A DNA stretch of 64,000 nucleotides from Desulfuromonadaceae bacterium (GTDB taxonomy: Bacteria > Desulfobacterota > Desulfuromonadia > Geobacterales > Pseudopelobacteraceae): positions 62,001 through 126,000 of the forward strand of contig JAQUIT010000012.1 of the NCBI GenBank assembly GCA_028681335.1, in the 5' to 3' direction. Under the pieces are notes generated by a model. It saw only the letters and a list, made by a program, of their open reading frames with translations, was not told where the DNA came from and searched no databases. Of this stretch, positions 57,804 through 64,000 are shown one piece after another; position 1 is the stretch's first letter, and every line of letters begins with the position of its first letter. The position numbers were made by a program, and so were the translations under genes.

Positions 57804-59045
57804 ATGAAAAAAGCCTGCTTTGCCTTCCTCGCTCTAGCCCTCGCTGGTTGCGTGACCTCTCCTGAAATAACCGCCTGGAACATGGCTAACGACGTCAGCA
57901 CGCCGGCAGGCTACCAAAACTTCGTTGACCGCTATCCCAATAGCGGTCATGCGGACGAAGCTCGCAAAATGGTTGTAAAATCAAAAATGGAGCAGCTCCA
58001 GAAGATTGATACTGTTGGGGAGTGCATCAGGGTCATCAAGACAAACCCCGATCCCAATATTTCCGCAACCGTGGCAGACCTCGCATTAAAAGCTACGCCT
58101 AAAGAGACCTCTGTGGTGGCTCTTTACGATTTTTTGACCTATTTCAAGGGGCACAGTGGATCCTCTGCCGTACGAAGCAGGCTGGAGGATCTCGAATTTA
58201 AAGTTGCAAGCGAGCAACCTTCCCCCGGAGCCATGGAATACTTCCTGCTCAGATATCCACAGTCGCGCTTTGCTGCCGAAGGACAAAAGCTGCTTGCAGA
58301 AAAGAGCTATGAGCAGGCCAAGGAGTGGGGCAACCAATTTGGCTTCAAGGCCTTTCTGCAGAATTTCCCGGAGAGCCAACATGCGGCAGAGGTGCGGGGA
58401 TGGCTAAAACCAGTCAAACCGTCGTCCTCAGCAGCATCCGATACCGGGAAAACCCTTGCCCAATTTGTCGATAAAAGCCCGTGGCTTAAAAGGCATGGCT
58501 GCGCCCTTTACCTCTCTGAGCAAATAAGAAATAACCAGGGCAACGTCGATTCTCTCAGGCATGCCATTTACACTCTCGAAAATGGAGCTACGCCTGAAGA
58601 TATCTCAGAAGACTGCTCAAGCGCATCACTCTCCACCAAGCCCGGCACCAGTGGAAACATTACCGAGGCGCTACAGATTATGACCAGGACAGAAGGGCTC
58701 AGAAAAGAGCTGGCGAACCAGTGGAAGACGTATGGACAGCGTGACGAGATGGCCAAGACCGCCAGCCGCGCAAGTGCTAAAGTGGCCGACGAACTGGAGT
58801 CCGCAGAGCTCTCTGAGGAAGTTTTAGGCAGCGGTCCTCTCGGCGGGCTGGATGTCGGCAGGGAGAAAGGTTCTCTGTCGGCACGCAAAGCCCTCGAGCG
58901 CTTCAATGCAATGGAGAGCGCGATCGCGAGAGACCGGGAGGAAATCAAGCACCTGCTTCTCGAGACTGACGCCATGTACAAACCTCTGCAACGCTACATC
59001 ACTAATTGCCTGACAGCGGGACAGCTCCCCGGAGGTGGACCATGA
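57804..59045 (+). CDS. Unrecognised lipoprotein with TPR-like repeats (gene A of envelope operon)
   Basis: 413 aa. Lipobox 'ALAGC' (Cys16). Three repeats of a 'YPnSxxAxxAR' kind ('FVDRYPNSGHADEARK', 'FLLRYPQSRFAAEGQK', 'FLQNFPESQHAAEVRG') suggest TPR-like helical pairs as in BamD-type lipoproteins. The C-terminal 170 residues are helical and charged. Ribosome binding site AAAGGAA. Its stop overlaps the next start (ATGA). No family named; an outer-membrane assembly or scaffold role is only inference. Confidence 0.75.
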   Translation: MKKACFAFLALALAGCVTSPEITAWNMANDVSTPAGYQNFVDRYPNSGHADEARKMVVKSKMEQLQKIDTVGECIRVIKTNPDPNISATVADLALKATPKETSVVALYDFLTYFKGHSGSSAVRSRLEDLEFKVASEQPSPGAMEYFLLRYPQSRFAAEGQKLLAEKSYEQAKEWGNQFGFKAFLQNFPESQHAAEVRGWLKPVKPSSSAASDTGKTLAQFVDKSPWLKRHGCALYLSEQIRNNQGNVDSLRHAIYTLENGATPEDISEDCSSASLSTKPGTSGNITEALQIMTRTEGLRKELANQWKTYGQRDEMAKTASRASAKVADELESAELSEEVLGSGPLGGLDVGREKGSLSARKALERFNAMESAIARDREEIKHLLLETDAMYKPLQRYITNCLTAGQLPGGGP

Positions 59046-59749
59046 AGCGTCTGACTATCAAAGCAGGTATCCTTGCTCTGTGCATCTCCACCCACCCACC
59101 CCTCGCAATTGCGGAGAGTCCCCTCTTCATGCCCAGTTCCGAATCCAGCCCACCGCTTATGTCTGCGACCGATGTTGAAGGGCTGAAGAAGGAGGCTGAG
59201 ACGCTAAAGCGAAAAGCTGAACTCCTGAAAACGGCGGCAGACAAAAAATACTCTGTTGCAAGAGATCTGAGGAAGAAGGCCGGCGGCTTCCGCTCCGAGT
59301 CATCGCAAAAAGGGGAATTATTGCGAAGTCAGGCGGAACAGAGCGCAGCAGTGTCCGGTTTCATCGGTGACATGTTCAATATCATGTCCAGCATGGGTGG
59401 AGGACAGATGTCGTCCAACTCCGCTCTCACCGCCTCCCTGACCGGCAAGATGATCCAGGGGCAGCAGTCAATGGATGCCAAGGGCGTCATGGAGGCACAG
59501 AACAAAGCAGGTCAGATTGGTGCCGAGGCTGAGAAAAAGGCAGGTCCGCTGGAAATGCGCGCCGATGAGCTGGAAAATGAAGGCAACCGTCTCATGGAGG
59601 CCCATAACCGACTTATGGGGATAGTTAACGCGAAATCACTGCTGGTTGCCGCCGACGAACTGGAGAAAAAGGTCAGTGGCGACGGTCGCCAAATGGAACA
59701 GCTCCGTGAGAGATCCCGCGAGCTGGTTACCTCAATGGTGGGGCACTGA
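59042..59749 (+). CDS. Exported coiled-coil protein (gene B of envelope operon)
   Basis: 235 aa. Sec signal peptide cleaved near 'LAIA'. Mature protein: charged coiled coil (about 40-95, 'LKKEAETLKRKAELLKTAADKK'), a Gly/Ser/Met-rich hydrophobic middle ('DMFNIMSSMGGGQMSS'), and a second coil (about 150-220). Coil-hydrophobic-coil layout suggests oligomerisation or membrane contact. Start behind GGAGGTGG, coupled to gene A. Confidence 0.75.
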   Translation: MKRLTIKAGILALCISTHPPLAIAESPLFMPSSESSPPLMSATDVEGLKKEAETLKRKAELLKTAADKKYSVARDLRKKAGGFRSESSQKGELLRSQAEQSAAVSGFIGDMFNIMSSMGGGQMSSNSALTASLTGKMIQGQQSMDAKGVMEAQNKAGQIGAEAEKKAGPLEMRADELENEGNRLMEAHNRLMGIVNAKSLLVAADELEKKVSGDGRQMEQLRERSRELVTSMVGH

Positions 59750-59802
59750 ACTCCTCCACACATAAAGGGAGAGGGCGACGGGGAGGATCATGCATAGTTG
59801 TT

Positions 59803-61131
59803 ATGATCGCTTTTTTGCTGTCATACACTTCCGCCTGGGCCGATTCCGGGAAGAACCCGGACGGTCTCTGCTCCAGAGCCGAATCAGCTGAACGCGAGGC
59901 AAAGGAAGCCGAACGAAAATCCGAAGAGCGGCGGCGGTTCTTGAAAGGTAAAGCCGCAATCCGGCAATCCATCAAAGCCAAGATCACTCAGGTACGGGCG
60001 ATACTGCCACAGTTGAGACAAGGAGCGGCTTCCGCAAGTCGTGACAAGGGGATTGTCCCGGGACTTGGCCAATACTTTGCCCTGATGGAGAACAGCCTGA
60101 ACAGTTCACTCCAAGCCATCGACGCCTGCTTGGACAATCCCCACTATTGCAGCGTACCCTCAATCTCCTGCCCTCCCCTGCCTAACATTCCGACCTTTAA
60201 CCACGTGGGTAGCGCAGACCTGATAAGGAATGTACAGGAGAGCTATCGCCAGGGAGCAGAAATGGCCCGGCAAGCCTGCCGGGATTTGAACGCCGGAGTT
60301 TTGGGAGACGTCGAACGCCTCAAACGGGAAAGCCGAACTCCCGACGCAACATCGGGTAGCCCGGTGAGCGTCCAGACACCAGCTTTCGGAGAAGCTGACC
60401 TCTACCTCAAAAGGGCTGAGTCACTAAGAAGAGAGGCTGCGCAGTACCGGCAGGAGGCCGACCGCTTATCGCGTACTGACGGATATTGTAGCCGGCAGCG
60501 ACACCCCCGGATGGATGCCAACGCGACCCATACTCTTGTGAAAGCGCTAAAGGCTGATGAAAATCGTGAGCAGACGGCAGATATCGTCATTCCTCTGAAC
60601 GCAAAAGTTATTGACCTGAAAGCGGAGTGGGAGAAAAAATGGGACCAGGGGAAAGCCCTTAAATCTCCCGCTGTCCCCCTGCCGAAACTGTCGCTGGACG
60701 ATGCCGGCGGAACAGCTCCGAGCTGGGACGCTGCATCTTCTGATGATACCAGCCCCTCATGGTGGGACAAACAAAAATCAGAATATCAAAAAGCAGACGA
60801 GGAGATGGCACTCACGGAATTCTTCACGTCCAGACCAAAACAAATGGCTAAATTTGTTACGAAGGAAGTTGTCAAGCTCAGGTTCGGTGGCTTGGGAGAA
60901 AGCCTGGTGAACGCATATACGATACTGGATGCGGTCAAGACCACCAGCGACGAGGTGGGGCAAATCCTCGTGGATGCCCCGAGAGTTATCGTCCACGGCA
61001 GTGTATCCGATGCAAGGGAATTGGCAGGCAGAGCAGAAAGGGTCCCTCTTAATCTATCGAACAACCTCTTTGATGACGTAACCGATTGGCTCCCGGCTCC
61101 AAAACACAGAAACAGTGGAGGAGCACGTTAA
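59803..61131 (+). CDS. Exported coiled-coil, Cys-containing protein (gene C of envelope operon)
   Basis: 442 aa. Signal-like start 'MIAFLLSYTSAWA', but without the usual positive charges. Coils at about 25-80 ('AESAEREAKEAERKSEERRRF') and about 200-225 ('LKRAESLRREAAQYRQEADRL') resemble those of gene B. A Cys cluster 'CLDNPHYCSVPSISCPP' lies near 107-123. Odd point: the strong ribosome binding site GGGGAGG serves an ATG at 59790 in another frame; removing one C at 59793 would join that ATG to the signal peptide, giving MIVVMIAFLL. So the start region may carry a one-base change or error. Family unknown. Confidence 0.65.
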   Translation: MIAFLLSYTSAWADSGKNPDGLCSRAESAEREAKEAERKSEERRRFLKGKAAIRQSIKAKITQVRAILPQLRQGAASASRDKGIVPGLGQYFALMENSLNSSLQAIDACLDNPHYCSVPSISCPPLPNIPTFNHVGSADLIRNVQESYRQGAEMARQACRDLNAGVLGDVERLKRESRTPDATSGSPVSVQTPAFGEADLYLKRAESLRREAAQYRQEADRLSRTDGYCSRQRHPRMDANATHTLVKALKADENREQTADIVIPLNAKVIDLKAEWEKKWDQGKALKSPAVPLPKLSLDDAGGTAPSWDAASSDDTSPSWWDKQKSEYQKADEEMALTEFFTSRPKQMAKFVTKEVVKLRFGGLGESLVNAYTILDAVKTTSDEVGQILVDAPRVIVHGSVSDARELAGRAERVPLNLSNNLFDDVTDWLPAPKHRNSGGAR

Positions 61132-62660
61132 TGATGAATGGGAAAGTACGCAACGACGTTTTCACGTACGTATTTTTGCTTATGTTGGCGGTTCTTCTCA
61201 TGACGCCGGACAGGGCCACGGCCACAAAGATCGAAGTACGGAAGATGCTCGACACCTCTGCACTCAACTCCCCGTTCGTTTACGACGTAGGGCCTGAAGG
61301 CTCCGTCCTCGTTCTTACCAGTGACAATATCTATGATGCGGGTTCAGGAAGCTTTCTTTTCGGGGAACCTTTGAAGAACCCCGGCTGGCTGGCCTTTGCC
61401 GGCGAAAAGCTTCACTTCCTCTCCAACGGCGGACTCTTTGTCGTGGACGGGGGTATGCCGAGAAAACTCATAGAGGTACCGCTCAAGAGCCGCATCTTCG
61501 CCTCGAACAGTCAGCTCACCTATATCAGCGGTGTTACGGCAGCCGGTAAGACGGTTCTGTTTATCTACAAAGAGGGGGTGGGACACAAGGCGCTGTTCGA
61601 GCTCGATGCGCCTATTGATGCCATGGCGCTCGCCAAGGGGAAACTGTTTTTTACCGTTGGACCGAGAATATACACCCTCGCTGAGGGCGGATCCGCCAAA
61701 CTCTTTGCACATCTGCCCGGTTTTTCACACATCCCGTCCATTGCAGTTGACGATATCCACGGGCTACTCTACTTCTCTGACGGCGACAATATCTACGCCG
61801 TGCGTGACAGTGATTTTGTCGTTGTACGGCGCGGCGTTGGTGGAATGCTCCGCTGTCGGCAAGGTGACCTCTACGTCCTGTCTTGGCGTGACCACGCCCT
61901 GTCCCGCATGCACGGCCTCCCAGAGGCTCTCTCTTCAGCGGGAGCTCTCAGACCACTTACTGATCCGTGCAAGACTCCGATTCTCTCCATGTACTGTAAT
62001 GCAGAAAAAAAACGGGCACTCCTCACGTCACTGGCGAAACTTGAAAGCTCTGTGGCGACCGGCAACGCCGACAGCCAAAATGAATTTACCGATTATACCG
62101 CAGAGCAGAAAAATGAGTTTGGCCAGATAATGGCGCAACTTGAACTGGAAGCTCTGGTAGGGGCGGAAGCGGTCCTATGGGGCGGCGGAGCCGAGCCGAA
62201 ACCAATTAGCAGGAATGCCGTAATCACGACAGAAGGAAAGGGAGTCGGACTCACCCTGTGGGATGGCAGTGAAGTCCGCATAGGACCAGGCTCAAAGATG
62301 ATTGTCGACGATTGCAGACCCTCTGGAGAATGCAGCCAGAAACTTGAAAAGGGGCTCCTGTATTTCTCCTCCTACCAACCTCCCGTCGCGGGGATGCCTG
62401 TCGTAAAACCCCGAGAGTTCATTTTAACAACGACAACGCTAAGCTTCCATTTTGGGACGGCTCGGCTTGTCGTTTACGCATCAGGGGACAGTACCGCCAT
62501 CGTTGTCCTGGAAGGGCAGGCAAAGATCGTCTCGCATGACGGCTACTCAGTAGTGGTTTCAGCCGGAGAAACACTTGAAGTAAAGCGTGGTGAGCGGGCT
62601 GGGGCTCCAAGATCGGCCGACATGAAGAGGCTCAACAGGTGGTGGGAGGCTGTCAGATGA
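61131..62660 (+). CDS. Exported FecR-domain protein with beta-propeller-like region (gene D)
   Basis: 509 aa. Signal peptide or anchor 'YVFLLMLAVLLMTPDRATA'. Residues about 30-280 show repeated beta-strand motifs ('GSVLVLTSDNIYDAG', 'LLYFSDGDNIYAV') like a propeller. The last 130 residues fit a FecR/ferric-dicitrate-regulator beta domain ('SEVRIGPGSKMIVDD', 'FHFGTARLVVY', 'IVVLEGQAKIVS', 'VSAGETLEV'). Here it is not attached to an anti-sigma helix, so it is a structural or ligand-binding use of the fold. Overlaps the stop of gene C and the next start. Confidence 0.7.
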   Translation: MMNGKVRNDVFTYVFLLMLAVLLMTPDRATATKIEVRKMLDTSALNSPFVYDVGPEGSVLVLTSDNIYDAGSGSFLFGEPLKNPGWLAFAGEKLHFLSNGGLFVVDGGMPRKLIEVPLKSRIFASNSQLTYISGVTAAGKTVLFIYKEGVGHKALFELDAPIDAMALAKGKLFFTVGPRIYTLAEGGSAKLFAHLPGFSHIPSIAVDDIHGLLYFSDGDNIYAVRDSDFVVVRRGVGGMLRCRQGDLYVLSWRDHALSRMHGLPEALSSAGALRPLTDPCKTPILSMYCNAEKKRALLTSLAKLESSVATGNADSQNEFTDYTAEQKNEFGQIMAQLELEALVGAEAVLWGGGAEPKPISRNAVITTEGKGVGLTLWDGSEVRIGPGSKMIVDDCRPSGECSQKLEKGLLYFSSYQPPVAGMPVVKPREFILTTTTLSFHFGTARLVVYASGDSTAIVVLEGQAKIVSHDGYSVVVSAGETLEVKRGERAGAPRSADMKRLNRWWEAVR

Positions 62661-62950
62661 TTAACTGGTCGCGAATGTGGAAACTCCTGTTTGCAACAGG
62701 AATAATTTTTTTAATGGCTGGCTGCTCTGTAAATGATAATTTTGTCTACAAACCAAGCGCACCAGCGGCTGGAGTCCGGCAGTTGCCGGTGAAAGTGGCG
62801 GTTATTGCCTTTAAGGATAGCACGGAGAGTTTCACAAGCGTGGACACAAACCTTTGACCAGGAAACCTTGAGGTAACCACGTAAAAACCGTGACCGGCAG
62901 CTGCGCAGTCAGTTGATGAGATGATCGAAAACAACCTTAACAGCAAGTAA
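62657..62950 (+). pseudogene. Decayed copy of the last lipoprotein of the operon
   Basis: The first 66 codons parallel the intact lipoprotein downstream: lipobox 'MAGC', 'NDNFVYKP', 'LPVKVAVIAFKDSTESFTS'. It then stops at 62855-62857, but the next frame continues 'TFDQETL' against 'IFDPESL' of the intact copy, showing a frameshift. About 80 bases later 'DEMIENNLNSK' plus stop resembles the intact C-terminus 'DDEIDKILRGK'. So most of the middle has been deleted. Confidence 0.7.
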
Positions 62951-63036
62951 CCAAGACCCATTAAGGCCTTTAACATTGTTGTCACAACTTCTGGTTGCAG
63001 ACAGACTCATCAACAGATAAACGAGGGAGAATAAAA

Positions 63037-63774
63037 ATGGTCCGACATCTATTCATTCTACTGATGGTTACCGTCTTGGCTGGGTGTTCTACCAACTCAA
63101 CGTTCGTCTACAAACCTGTGAGCTCTGTTGATGGGGGTGCAACCTTACCGGTGAAGGTCGCGGTACTTACATTCAAGGACGGCACCGAGGACTTTACAAG
63201 TCGAGGCAGCATCTTCGACCCGGAAAGCCTGTATTACAACCTCGCAAAAGCCGGCATTGGCGGACAGATAACCGCTTTGACGCCAGATTTGTGGGCAAAA
63301 GCCTTTGCCGATGACATATCAGCCTCAGGAGCCTTCAAATCATCCCGGTTTGTGTATAGCCTATCGGAACTGGCTGATGAAGAATTTTACATCGAAGGCA
63401 CACTAAAAAAGGTAACCATCTCCGGCTCCTGGGCTATGCCGAGTGAATTTGCTTTAGCCCTCCGGGCCATGCAGCGGTCTGACAATCAACTCGTATGGGA
63501 AAAAGAGGTCTCATATTCGTGGAAGAATACGCCCGCTCTTTATGAAGGGTGCGGAGCGATGTCGGTACAGTGCATGATAGACCGGCATCACGCGGATGTT
63601 AACCGGGTGATGATGATACTCTTTACCGACGCCAGGACGGACCTTGTGAGGAATCTTCTTCCTCTTTCCGGAGGCCGGGTGGAGCCCGGCAAATTATCGC
63701 CCGCAGCAACTTCCACGCCACAGTCCCATGAGACTGCCGATGACGAGATTGATAAAATTCTCAGGGGGAAATAG
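63037..63774 (+). CDS. Lipoprotein with CsgG/LpoB-like start (gene F of envelope operon)
   Basis: 245 aa. Lipobox 'VLAGC' (Cys17). After 'FVYKP' comes 'LPVKVAVLTFKDGTEDFTS', like the first strand of CsgG, LpoB and TolB-like lipoproteins ('VAVLPF-D'). Then 'LTPDLWAKAFADDISASGAFKSSRFVY' and 'EFYIEGTLKKVTISG', the pattern of that fold. Two Cys in 'CGAMSVQC'. It may bind peptidoglycan or form part of an outer-membrane export or assembly complex; that is inference. Ribosome binding site GAGGGAG. Confidence 0.7.
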   Translation: MVRHLFILLMVTVLAGCSTNSTFVYKPVSSVDGGATLPVKVAVLTFKDGTEDFTSRGSIFDPESLYYNLAKAGIGGQITALTPDLWAKAFADDISASGAFKSSRFVYSLSELADEEFYIEGTLKKVTISGSWAMPSEFALALRAMQRSDNQLVWEKEVSYSWKNTPALYEGCGAMSVQCMIDRHHADVNRVMMILFTDARTDLVRNLLPLSGGRVEPGKLSPAATSTPQSHETADDEIDKILRGK

Positions 63775-64000
63775 ATCAACTTAAATGCACTGACTTTGTT
63801 TGTCACCCCATACATAGGTTAAGACTAGAGGCAACTATTTACCACGCACAGATCCCCGCCGCAGCATTTTATCTAGAACGGGAAGGCAGCATACCACTTT
63901 TTGAATGTTAAAAACTGACTCTCGCCCCTTGGACAGGATATACTTGGATTTACTACCCGACCGTATGCTTTACATAGCGAGCCGGTTGTAATCAGAATAT
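63775..64000. other. right-edge intergenic region
   Basis: No gene, tRNA, riboswitch or clear terminator is seen before the window ends. Confidence 0.5.

Overview
The window looks like a chromosomal segment of a Geobacter-type bacterium (Desulfuromonadia/Geobacterales). The signs are a multihaem cytochrome lipoprotein behind a GEMM-I riboswitch of the Geobacter type, an EtfAB pair (EtfA with a ferredoxin domain) beside a cytochrome b/CCG-domain quinone-linked oxidoreductase, GTP-dependent PEP carboxykinase, a bacteriohemerythrin, and many small lipoproteins with GC-rich but not extreme composition. I infer the group from protein character only; no database was searched.

Layout. 0-7.4 kb: a multihaem c-type cytochrome lipoprotein with its riboswitch leader, a DUF169 + OsmC pair, a hemerythrin, a periplasmic FKBP, and a dCache-PAS-GGDEF diguanylate cyclase. 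7.77-11.87 kb: a 4 kb segment bounded by 68-bp direct repeats, the right one abutting an intact tRNA-Glu. It carries a TetR regulator with two matching palindromic operators, a secreted DsrE-like protein, a lipoamide-dehydrogenase-like flavoprotein, a TSCPD protein and gene debris. 12-17.3 kb: an NlpC/P60 hydrolase, a Geobacter-type unknown protein, a CheR-MCP-CheW module without CheA, a small lipoprotein and HypA. 17.4-30.2 kb: central metabolism on the minus strand: PEPCK, the EtfBA/Fe-S oxidoreductase operon, and glutamate synthase gltBD. 30.5-42.7 kb: UvrD/PcrA helicase, a four-gene MacAB-TolC-like efflux operon, a TPR protein, a six-EF-hand protein and a BaeSR-like two-component system. 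42.7-56.8 kb: a MATE transporter, then a long minus-strand flagellar run flhA-flhF-flhG-fliA-flgF-flgG-flgA-flgH-flgI-flgJ-flgN-flgK-flgL. 57.3-63.8 kb: ssb, followed by an unrecognised five-gene cell-envelope operon (two lipoproteins, two exported coiled-coil proteins, an exported FecR-domain protein) with a decayed paralogue of the last gene inside it.

How it works together. The cytochrome, the EtfAB/Fe-S oxidoreductase and PEPCK fit a respiratory, organic-acid-oxidising anaerobe. The diguanylate cyclase, CheR/MCP/CheW and the flagellar operon are the motility and signalling side. The flagellar run gives rod, ring and hook-filament junction parts plus export gate and placement GTPase/ATPase, but not FlgM or FlhB. 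The most likely undescribed system is the 57.8-63.8 kb envelope operon; the best mechanistic finding is the riboswitch in front of the cytochrome, whose junction resembles the cyclic AMP-GMP-sensing GEMM-Ib variant.
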